Assembly (NCBI GenBank): GCA_946480785.1
Contig: CAMLLD010000108.1
Span: forward strand, 1-15,325
Source of the DNA: an uncultured Blastocatellia bacterium
GTDB lineage: Bacteria; Acidobacteriota; Blastocatellia; Pyrinomonadales; Pyrinomonadaceae
Length of the DNA stretch: 15,325 bases
Direction: 5' to 3'
Shown here in pieces: positions 7,713 to 13,467 of this stretch. Within the stretch, counting starts at the first letter, position 1; each line of letters opens with the position of its first letter. The notes below the pieces were generated by a model. It saw nothing but the letters and a program-made list of their open reading frames with translations, did no database searches and was not told the DNA's origin. Made by a program: the position numbers and the translations under genes.

Positions 7713-8536
7713 CCGACTTTGAGGATGCGGGCTTTCTGGTCCTCGAAGGATTTGTAGACGAGACGGAGTGCGACCTGCTGCGAGGACGTGCTGAGGAGTT
7801 GGTCCAGGAGTTCGATCCGGCGGACGTTGTTTCGATCTTCTCAACTCACGAACAGAACCGTCTCACGGATGAATACTTCTTAACTTCCGGCGACAAGATC
7901 CGTTTCTTCTTCGAAGAGAACGCCTTTAATCCTGACGGCACGCTGAAGTATGAAAAGGAAAAGTCGATCAACAAGATCGGCCACGCGCTTCACGATCTCG
8001 ATCCGATTTTCGACCGCTTCTCACGTTTGCCAAAACTAAGAGCACTCGCCGCATCGATCGGTCATGCCGATTCGTACCTGCTCCAGTCGATGTACATCTT
8101 CAAACAGCCGAACATCGGTGGCGAAGTTACGTGTCATCAGGACAGCACCTTTCTTTACACCGAACCGATCGACATTGCGGGACTCTGGTTCGCGCTCGAA
8201 GATGCGACGATCGAGAACGGCTGCCTCTGGGCGTTGCCCGGCGGACACCGACACGGATTGAAATCACGCTGGCGACGTTCTGAAAACGGGACGATGGAAT
8301 TTGAAATTTACGACAACGAGCCGTGGCCCACGGACGGCCTCGTCCCGCTCGAAGTACCAAAAGGCACGCTGATCGTACTGCACGGCCTCCTGCCTCATTG
8401 CAGCTTCGCAAACCGTTCCCCTCGCTCCCGCCACGCCTACACCCTTCACCTCCTCGGCGCGCACACAAACTACCCCGCCGACAACTGGCTCCAACGCTCC
8501 GCCGAAATGCCGCTCAGAGGCTTTGACGTTAGTTAA
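7709..8536 (+). CDS. Fe(II)/2-oxoglutarate-dependent dioxygenase, PhyH family, PHYHD1-like
   Basis: This 275-residue protein belongs to the phytanoyl-CoA dioxygenase (PhyH) family and closely resembles, from memory, human PHYHD1 along its length: KIRFFFEE, SINKIGHALHDLDP, SMYIFKQPNIGGEVTCHQD, FLYTEP, LEDATIENGCLWALPGGH and the end NWLQRSAEMP. The iron triad is H143 and D145 (CHQD) plus H230 (HGLLPHCS); Arg in the SPRSRHAYT stretch should bind 2-oxoglutarate. It should hydroxylate a small substrate with O2 and 2-oxoglutarate. The start is GTG at 7709, with GGAGA (7698-7702) 6 nt upstream and a 4-bp overlap with the regulator stop; longer in-frame starts inside the regulator gene give no homologous residues. 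Its translational coupling to the regulator ties it to the racemase/aminotransferase pathway, where it may hydroxylate an amino acid or its acyl derivative. Substrate unknown. Confidence 0.87.
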   Translation: MTDFEDAGFLVLEGFVDETECDLLRGRAEELVQEFDPADVVSIFSTHEQNRLTDEYFLTSGDKIRFFFEENAFNPDGTLKYEKEKSINKIGHALHDLDPIFDRFSRLPKLRALAASIGHADSYLLQSMYIFKQPNIGGEVTCHQDSTFLYTEPIDIAGLWFALEDATIENGCLWALPGGHRHGLKSRWRRSENGTMEFEIYDNEPWPTDGLVPLEVPKGTLIVLHGLLPHCSFANRSPRSRHAYTLHLLGAHTNYPADNWLQRSAEMPLRGFDVS

Positions 8537-8552
8537 CCGCGCGACAACTAAC
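8528..8552. terminator. Hairpin spanning both convergent stop codons
   Basis: GTTAGTT (8528-8534) and AACTAAC (8546-8552) form a 7-bp perfect inverted repeat with an 11-nt loop, and the stops of the oxygenase gene (TAA, 8534-8536) and of the opposing protease gene (8548-8550) fall in the arms or at their edge. It could slow or end transcription from both sides, but the stem is AT-rich and has no following T-run, so it is weak as an intrinsic terminator. Confidence 0.3.
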
Positions 8553-10047
8553 TACCAACTCTTGTCAGAAATACATCCCACGCCCAGCGACCCGTCTGGC
8601 TTTGATCGCTTTTCACTTTCGCTCGGTAGCGGAAGCGGTTGCCGTATTCATCAGTCTGTTTTGATTCCTTGTAGTTCAACTCAAAGGTAGTAATTCCCAG
8701 TGCGGTAAGTTCGTGTAATTCGAACTGCTCAGCAATTCCATCGTGGTGTGTGTCCTGCCAGAGACGTAAACGCGAGAATACCGCGTCGCGCCGAGTAATC
8801 ACACCGTCACCATTACCACCATTGATGGGCTTATCGTATTCAGCCAGCGCCAGAAACCCGTTTGCCGGAACACGAAACGGCGGCCTTGTCTGTGGTGTGT
8901 AATTGCCAAAGAGTTCGCGCCCGTTATCAATCGTGCCGTTGTTACTATGGTCCAATACTAGCCACGCATCATCAGAACCTGCGGCTGTCCAGGCAAGTCT
9001 TTCCTTGATTCCGTCGCCATTGATATCGAAATCAACTCCATCTTTCGCACTGGTTAACGAGAAGCCATCGCCGTTTATATCGACGACTATGGGCGAATTA
9101 AAAGACGAGCAGCAACACCCGTTGCCGGCGTCGGCGTAACCGCTCTGACAGCCTCCAGACGGATACACGCAGAAATCTGTTGGGCCAACACAACTATTTC
9201 CGCCCTGACCCGGCTCACTAAACATTTCTGGCATGCAGTTATCCGGGCAAGCTCCGCTGAAGCTACCTGGCTCGCACGAACTCGTAAACGAATTCCATGA
9301 CCAACCCCAACTTTGGCAATCCTGTTCCGTTTGAGGTGGGGTGGGACTGGGTGTGGGAGTGGGTGTTGGCGTTGGTGCCGGTGGACAATAAATGGCTTGC
9401 ACTTTCGGAATGTCACATGCTCTGGGCCCACTTGTATTGAACGTGTTGCTCGTAGTTATGCCATCTGAATGTCCGCGCATTATCGTCTCTTCAGTGCCGG
9501 TGGGACAGCCTGTTGTTGACAGACAGTCGTCCAGATTAAAGGTGTGAGCCACCTCATGCGTTCCCAGGTAATTGTAGTAGGTGCCTTGCGCGATATTCGG
9601 AGCGGTCGGCAGGATTTTGATTTGTGCGGCTGAGACGCGCCCGTTCGCATTTATCACGGATCGGGTCAGACCGTTTTTGCCGTTGCGAGGATCCGTTCGC
9701 TGCCAAACCATATGACCGGCTGGAGGAAGTTTGTCATAGTCTTGTATTTCGACAGAGCCGAATTCCAAAAACCTTACACCCGTACAAGCCACCAGTGGGG
9801 CGCTATTCCATGTCAGATTACCAGCCTTAAGTCCCGCAGCTTGATCCGAAGTAAAGGACGCGTCAATGCTTACTGTCACTTGCGTACCGGGAATCCAACT
9901 ACCATTCGCAATAGTGATCGGATCCATATACCGAGGACCAGTGCAAGTTTGAGAGCTTACGGAAAAGCTGAATTTGAGACAGACAAGCACTATCCAAACG
10001 ACGACGAGGAAGATTTGAGCGATTCTATTCTTGGCATGAGAGGACAT
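8548..10047 (-). CDS. Secreted metzincin-like zinc protease with Pro-Thr linker and C-terminal Ca-binding (RTX-type) module
   Basis: The 499-residue protein has an N-terminal membrane or signal segment (about 10-32), then a protease-like domain with H164-E-V-A-H168-T-F-N171-L-D-D174. This fits the metzincin zinc site HExxHxxGxxH/D with Asn for Gly and Asp as third ligand, and M190 in ETIMRG may be the Met-turn. A Pro-Thr linker (222-238) and a Cys-rich segment (about 244-313) follow. The C-terminal part holds acidic Ca-binding loops: DINGDG at 323 and 341, [16 protein letters not shown], and [13 protein letters not shown], continuing with [11 protein letters not shown]. This arrangement is familiar from the C-terminal regions of large RTX/FrpC-like proteins. 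The start is the ATG at 10047 with GAGGA 5 nt upstream, where the upstream gene's TGA overlaps that site. Probably an exported, Ca-stabilised protease acting outside the cell; the substrate is unknown. Confidence 0.72.
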   Translation of the reverse strand: MSSHAKNRIAQIFLVVVWIVLVCLKFSFSVSSQTCTGPRYMDPITIANGSWIPGTQVTVSIDASFTSDQAAGLKAGNLTWNSAPLVACTGVRFLEFGSVEIQDYDKLPPAGHMVWQRTDPRNGKNGLTRSVINANGRVSAAQIKILPTAPNIAQGTYYNYLGTHEVAHTFNLDDCLSTTGCPTGTEETIMRGHSDGITTSNTFNTSGPRACDIPKVQAIYCPPAPTPTPTPTPSPTPPQTEQDCQSWGWSWNSFTSSCEPGSFSGACPDNCMPEMFSEPGQGGNSCVGPTDFCVYPSGGCQSGYADAGNGCCCSSFNSPIVVDINGDGFSLTSAKDGVDFDINGDGIKERLAWTAAGSDDAWLVLDHSNNGTIDNGRELFGNYTPQTRPPFRVPANGFLALAEYDKPINGGNGDGVITRRDAVFSRLRLWQDTHHDGIAEQFELHELTALGITTFELNYKESKQTDEYGNRFRYRAKVKSDQSQTGRWAWDVFLTRVGS

Positions 10048-10054
10048 GCGTTCC

Positions 10055-10798
10055 TCAGTATGGTGAGGTTTTGACTAGCGCATCACGAAGCTTCTCAAGC
10101 AGCACTCTTTCAGAGACGCCGCTGTACTTCTCAAACTGTGGAGCTTGGTCCAATGGCTGCACACCTTTTGTTCCTAACTCATAAGCAGTGAGAATCGAAA
10201 GGTCTTCGTTCTTTGAGGTCAGGAAGAAGAGATATCGCTCGCCGTTAAGCGGCATGTCCAAATGAGAAATCCGATAGAGAATAGTGTGGCCATTGGGATA
10301 TGTCACAAACCCGCCTGTTCTATCAACTACGATTTTTGATCCTTCGGATAATGCCGTCGCTGTCTTAAAGACCTTCTCTACGGACACTTCGAACTCGGAG
10401 TAAACGTTCCGTTTGTCCTGAGCGAGGTGGGCTTCCGCTGAAGTGACTCTTCCCAGGACAATGTAAGAACTCTCCGCTACGGGCAGCGAGGGTAAATCTA
10501 TGCCGCCCTCGATGTTTTGGAGCACCTCAGAGGCATAATCCGGAGCGTTACTCGCGACAAAACCGGCATTATTCTTCCTGCGGTTCTTTTGCTTGCGCGC
10601 CTCATTCTTCTTTGGGTCCGCTAAATCCGGCTCATCGTAATTCGCAGTCGGGAACCTCAGATGTCTTGCTTGCAGTTGTTTAGCGTACTCAGCCTCCGCC
10701 GCATCTTCCTTTTTTACTTGATTCTGTTGGCCCAGAGTTAAGCCTAAGGTCGCAAAGACGAGAAGCAGAAGGAGAATCGTGAGTTTGTGTATTCTCAT
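10055..10798 (-). CDS. Exported hypothetical protein, first gene of the protease operon
   Basis: I do not recognise a named family. The 247-residue protein starts with a signal peptide (MRIHKL, Leu-rich core to about residue 23), then a strongly charged, Lys-rich stretch (28-77), then a predicted beta-rich domain (about 110-195: [50 protein letters not shown]) and a short helical end. The beta pattern resembles OB-fold-like secreted domains that include TIMP/netrin-type proteins, but the mature part has no Cys and so cannot be a classical TIMP. The ATG at 10798 is chosen because GGGAG lies 8 nt upstream; a TTG at 10813 would lengthen the protein by 5 residues. Its stop lies 7 bp before the metzincin gene, with the stop TGA forming part of the next ribosome-binding site, which implies coupled translation and a joint role such as inhibitor, chaperone or anchor for the protease. 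Confidence 0.7.
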   Translation of the reverse strand: MRIHKLTILLLLLVFATLGLTLGQQNQVKKEDAAEAEYAKQLQARHLRFPTANYDEPDLADPKKNEARKQKNRRKNNAGFVASNAPDYASEVLQNIEGGIDLPSLPVAESSYIVLGRVTSAEAHLAQDKRNVYSEFEVSVEKVFKTATALSEGSKIVVDRTGGFVTYPNGHTILYRISHLDMPLNGERYLFFLTSKNEDLSILTAYELGTKGVQPLDQAPQFEKYSGVSERVLLEKLRDALVKTSPY

Positions 10799-10837
10799 TA
10801 CTGATACTCCCAAGAGGAACAGAGGGGAAGCCCCGGA

Positions 10838-10866
10838 ATAATACTCTCTACGTGCGGTGTGGTCTA
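10838..10866 (-). promoter_or_regulatory. Predicted promoter of the secreted-protein/protease operon
   Basis: On the minus strand TAGACC (10866-10861, 4/6 to -35) and TATTAT (10843-10838, 5/6 to -10) are separated by exactly 17 nt. The -35 begins at the stop codon of lexA. The predicted start near 10831 leaves about 33 nt before the ATG at 10798, so the operon may be transcribed on its own despite lying directly behind lexA. Confidence 0.4.
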
Positions 10867-11493
10867 GACGCTCGGGCGCAGCAGGCCGCGGAAGATGCCC
10901 TGGACGCGGACTTGATGGGCGGGAAGTGTCAGCGGTTGGAGTTGGGAGTTTGCCGGTTGTAATTCGATGTTCGCGCCGCGGCGATACAGACGCTTCAGGG
11001 TCGCCTGGTTCTCCTCTATTAATAAGGCCACGACGATCTCACCATCGCGCGCGTCGGTGCGATTCTCGATCAACGCGATGTCGCCGTCGCAGATATGCTC
11101 GTCGATCATCGAGTCGCCTTTTACGCGCAACGCATAAACTCGATCGGGCCGCACGCGTCCGAGCAGGAAACGCGGCACCGGAATTTTTTCGTCCGTTTCA
11201 ACGACCGCCTCGAGCGGCGCGCCCGCGGCGATCCGTCCAAGCAACTTAACTTCACAAAGCGAATCGGCGCTCTTGTCTTCGACTTTGACGTTCAGCGCAA
11301 ACGATCCGTCTTCGTGCTCACGGACCAACAGACCACGGCGCTCGAGTGCCGCGATGTGCTTGGCAATCGTTGCGCGCGACTTCACGCCGAACTGGCGCGC
11401 GATCTGCGCGTACGACGGCACATAACCGTGGCGTTCGAGAAACCGCGTGATGTAGTCGAGGATCTCTTTTTGTCGTTGCGTCCGGGGGAGCAT
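10864..11493 (-). CDS. lexA: LexA repressor (S24 self-cleaving regulator of the SOS response)
   Basis: LexA represses DNA-damage genes and is inactivated by RecA-stimulated self-cleavage. Of 209 residues, about 1-70 form the winged helix-turn-helix (QKEILDYITRFLERHGYVPSYAQIA, then GVKSRATIAKHIAALERRGLL). The cleavage site is A90-G91 (GRIAAGAP) in the normal context, and the catalytic dyad is S128 (KGDSMIDEHI) with K167 (ATLKRL). Length and order match the family, so the protein should be active. The ATG at 11493 is preceded by only a weak purine-rich site (CGACGAAGA). It runs in the same direction as the SYLF gene upstream but is separated by 126 bp containing its own predicted promoter. I could not identify a convincing LexA box by eye; the motif of this lineage is not known to me. 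Confidence 0.95.
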   Translation of the reverse strand: MLPRTQRQKEILDYITRFLERHGYVPSYAQIARQFGVKSRATIAKHIAALERRGLLVREHEDGSFALNVKVEDKSADSLCEVKLLGRIAAGAPLEAVVETDEKIPVPRFLLGRVRPDRVYALRVKGDSMIDEHICDGDIALIENRTDARDGEIVVALLIEENQATLKRLYRRGANIELQPANSQLQPLTLPAHQVRVQGIFRGLLRPSV

Positions 11494-11569
11494 TCTTCGT
11501 CGAGCAGTTCCCGATTTAGTTAACCGCTTGTAGGTAAGAACTCGAATCGACCGTTAGAGGTGACGAAGC

Positions 11570-11599
11570 ATTCTAGGGCGCACGCACAAAATGCGTCAA
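11570..11599 (-). promoter_or_regulatory. Predicted lexA promoter overlapping a short hairpin
   Basis: On the minus strand TTGACG (11599-11594) and TAGAAT (11575-11570) are each 5/6 matches and lie 18 nt apart, giving a start near 11563 and a leader of about 70 nt. The -35 sits in the loop of the inverted repeat ACAAAA (11586-11591) / TTTTGT (11602-11607), located just after the SYLF stop; this stem may act as a weak terminator for the SYLF transcript or as a protein site. Confidence 0.45.
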
Positions 11600-11619
11600 G
11601 CTTTTGTTGTGCTCACTGC

Positions 11620-12333
11620 TTAACGAATCGAGTAGCGCACCAGCGTGCGCGGAAAGATTCGCACCGAAGCAGGCATCTGGCCGATCGATGTCGCCGGTGA
11701 TTTCAGTAACTCATCCGCCTTCTTCCCATAGATCGCTTCGTTGAGATCGTTGTCAGGTGTGATCACTGCGCCCTTCAGCGCCGCACCGATGAAGGCGCCT
11801 TTGCTGCGTGAGTAAGAAAGTATTCCCGCATCGAGTCGTGGGTTCGTCGACGCTGCCGCTTCACGACCGACTGGACCAGCAGCGATACCCACTTCACCAC
11901 CAAGCTCAAACTTGTCTTTCAACAAACCATTCAAGCCGCTCTCGTTCATGATCAGCAGCACGTAATCGATCTTCTGGGCCCCAATCTGCGCACCAAAACT
12001 TCCGCCGCCGATATTGAAAAAGGCCGGCGCACTCCAACCGCCTTTCACGCGCCGGCTGATCACGCCCTGGCCACCGCGTCCGCCAATCACAAACGCTGCT
12101 TTGATCACTCCGGGAAAGACGGCGATCGCTTCCGCGCCGTCGAGCATTTCCTTGGGAATGGCTTTGTCTTTCACGTTCATGATTTCCGTGAACGTTTCCG
12201 CCGCTTCACCGGCATGGCGCGCTGCGTCTTTCGTGCGCGATTTCTTTTGCGCGCTAGTGACGCCACTGACCAGCACCAACGACCCAAGTATCGACACGGC
12301 ACAGAGAACGCGAAGAGCGCGAAATGAGAACAT
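11620..12333 (-). CDS. Exported SYLF-domain (Ysc84/SH3YL1-type) lipid-binding protein
   Basis: The 237-residue protein has a signal peptide (FSFRALRVLCAVSILGSLV, likely cut after TSA at about 28) followed by a SYLF domain over the rest: ILGSLV-type core is the signal, then AEAIAVFPGVIKAAFVIGGRGGQGV, GGWSAPAFFNIGGGSFGAQIGAQ, DYVLLIMNESGLNGLL, KFELGGEVGIAAGPVGR and LDAGILSYSRSKGAFIGAALKGAVI, with the final NEAIYGKK segment typical of bacterial members. In eukaryotes this domain binds phosphoinositides; the bacterial role is unsettled, and an envelope or lipid-associated function is likely. The ATG at 12333 is well supported by GGAGGT five nt upstream. It appears to be a single gene with its own promoter, running toward lexA. 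Confidence 0.9.
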   Translation of the reverse strand: MFSFRALRVLCAVSILGSLVLVSGVTSAQKKSRTKDAARHAGEAAETFTEIMNVKDKAIPKEMLDGAEAIAVFPGVIKAAFVIGGRGGQGVISRRVKGGWSAPAFFNIGGGSFGAQIGAQKIDYVLLIMNESGLNGLLKDKFELGGEVGIAAGPVGREAAASTNPRLDAGILSYSRSKGAFIGAALKGAVITPDNDLNEAIYGKKADELLKSPATSIGQMPASVRIFPRTLVRYSIR

Positions 12334-12359
12334 TATTCACCTCCGTTGATTATGCCGAC

Positions 12360-12388
12360 ATAGTAATCGCTCGCAATTAATTTAACAA
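12360..12388 (-). promoter_or_regulatory. Predicted promoter of the SYLF gene
   Basis: On the minus strand TTGTTA (12388-12383) and TACTAT (12365-12360), both 4/6 matches, are 17 nt apart in an AT-rich stretch about 30 bp before the ATG at 12333. This would leave a leader of about 20 nt that includes the GGAGGT ribosome-binding site. The match is moderate. Confidence 0.35.
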
Positions 12389-12463
12389 CGCAACGCTCAG
12401 ATCTAAAAATCCGCCAACCTCTGTAAACAAGTCTTTTCGAGTAGTCACAAATTTGTTTCTGTA

Positions 12464-12492
12464 TTGACAGGATCGTGTCGCTGTAGTAAAAC
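12464..12492 (+). promoter_or_regulatory. Predicted promoter of the AraC-type regulator gene
   Basis: A perfect -35 TTGACA (12464-12469) is followed after 17 nt by TAAAAC (12487-12492, 4/6). The predicted start is near 12499, about 65 nt before the gene. The inverted repeat CTGT (12459-12462) / ACAG (12467-12470) overlaps the -35 and could be an operator. Confidence 0.45.
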
Positions 12493-12562
12493 CTCCCGCA
12501 CCTTCCGCCCAGAATCGTTACCCGATACACCTCACCGGCTTATTAAATGAACTTTTCTGTGA

Positions 12563-13135
12563 TTGAAGTCACACGACTCCCCGGGTGATCCCTTGGATAA
12601 ACGAGTAGAAAAAATCGTTGAGATGATGAGAGCTGATGTTCGCGGAGAACTCACTCTCACCGAATTTGCCCACTCCGTAAACCTTTCCGTCTGGCGCCTC
12701 AGCCACATCTTCAAATCAGACGTGGGCATGCCGCCGATCAAGTACCTCAAGCTGCTGCGCATGGAGCGAGCGAAGGGACTACTGGAATCAAGTTTCCTGA
12801 GCGTGAAAGAGATCGCCTTTCAAGTCGGCTTGAACGACGAGAGTCACTTCGTAAGAGATTTCAAAACAACCTACGGCCACTCGCCCACGACCTATCGCGC
12901 GCAATTCAAGCTCAACGGCGCAAACGGAAACGGCAGCAATGGCAATGGCAGCAACGGCAACGGCAATGGAAGCGATAACGGCAACCTCGTGGACCACGCC
13001 GCCAATGGTCAGCAAACAAGCAAACTGCGCCGCCAATTGGCCCTACTCGCCAAGCAGTCGATACTCCCGTCGCTTCACGTCCTGATCTACATGGCTTCGA
13101 TCTTTGACTGGTCGAGTCTCGACTGGTTGTCGTGA
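12563..13135 (+). CDS. AraC-family DNA-binding protein with Asn-Gly-Ser-rich tail
   Basis: Residues about 12-115 form the double helix-turn-helix of the AraC/XylS family: TLTEFAHSVNLSVWRLSHIFK, then GMPPIKYLKLLRMERAKGLLE, then SVKEIAFQVGLNDESHFVRDFKTTYGHSPTTYR. Unlike most members, which carry a sensor domain in front of the DNA-binding domain, this protein begins with it and instead has a C-terminal extension. Residues 118-141 are an Asn/Gly/Ser low-complexity run, followed by a basic helix (KLRRQLALLAK) and a hydrophobic end (SLHVLIYMASIF). The start is uncertain: TTG at 12563 gives 190 residues and has no strong ribosome-binding site; TTG at 12593, ten residues later, is another option. 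There is no input domain I recognise, so the signal it responds to, and whether the tail mediates membrane or protein contact, are unknown. It may control the multicopper oxidase gene downstream. Confidence 0.82.
   Translation: MKSHDSPGDPLDKRVEKIVEMMRADVRGELTLTEFAHSVNLSVWRLSHIFKSDVGMPPIKYLKLLRMERAKGLLESSFLSVKEIAFQVGLNDESHFVRDFKTTYGHSPTTYRAQFKLNGANGNGSNGNGSNGNGNGSDNGNLVDHAANGQQTSKLRRQLALLAKQSILPSLHVLIYMASIFDWSSLDWLS
12914..12985 (+). repeat. In-frame low-complexity repeat encoding Asn-Gly-Asn-Gly-Ser units
   Basis: A degenerate tandem array with a 15-nt unit (AAYGGMAAYGGCAGC-like) encodes NGNGS units in the AraC-type protein. Copies differ mainly at third codon positions (AAC/AAT, GGC/GGA), so the amino acid pattern is kept while the DNA has diverged, which argues against very recent slippage. 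It probably forms a flexible linker between the DNA-binding domain and the C-terminal segment. Confidence 0.7.
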
Positions 13136-13467
13136 AAACTCACACAAAAAATGCGTGAAGCAAAATTCGCTAATGAACGACAAAAACCGCCAAGCAACAA
13201 TGCTTGTTCTCCGAAATTCGACATCGTAAGCTGTGTGGCGTTTCAGCACATGCAAACTGTCGGTATTTTCACTTCAAAAGTTTTCGCTTAGTCAACTGAC
13301 ACTAACTGCAACTGTTTCAGCAAAGCCCTCGCCTGTCGATTTGTGATCGCCTTTGCCGGGAAGTTGGACCACGATCAAAGCTCATCGCCACGATCCAGGG
13401 TTAAGGTCATAACCACTAGCAAAGGATTTTTACACAGAGGCCAACCGAACGGCTGAAAGGAGATTCT
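13136..13467. other. 332-bp intergenic region upstream of the multicopper oxidase gene
   Basis: No coding region is supported here. It contains AACTG three times within 21 bp (13294-13298, 13304-13308, 13310-13314) and, nearer the gene, an inverted repeat GGTTA/TAACC (13399-13414). I do not see a clear -35/-10 pair with good spacing, and no convincing intrinsic terminator after the AraC-type gene. An activator-dependent promoter for the oxidase gene would fit, but this is inference. Confidence 0.5.
13399..13414. promoter_or_regulatory. Inverted repeat GGTTA-N6-TAACC, candidate operator of the oxidase gene
   Basis: GGTTA (13399-13403) and TAACC (13410-13414) form a perfect 5-bp inverted repeat with a 6-bp centre, 54 bp before the ATG at 13468. 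Its size and position suit a dimeric regulator site near the promoter, but a 5-bp repeat can occur by chance. Confidence 0.3.

Noticed and set aside
9331..9391. GT-rich short repeat as a regulatory or CRISPR-like element
   Set aside because: It simply encodes the Pro-Thr linker of the secreted protease on the minus strand.
12333..12530. Small 65-codon minus-strand frame directly upstream of the SYLF gene
   Set aside because: It covers the predicted SYLF and AraC promoters, has no clear ribosome-binding site and gives no recognisable product.
12914..12985. Tandem repeat as a CRISPR array or phase-variation tract
   Set aside because: The unit is 15 nt, in frame, has no spacers, and differs mostly at silent positions, so it is a low-complexity coding linker.
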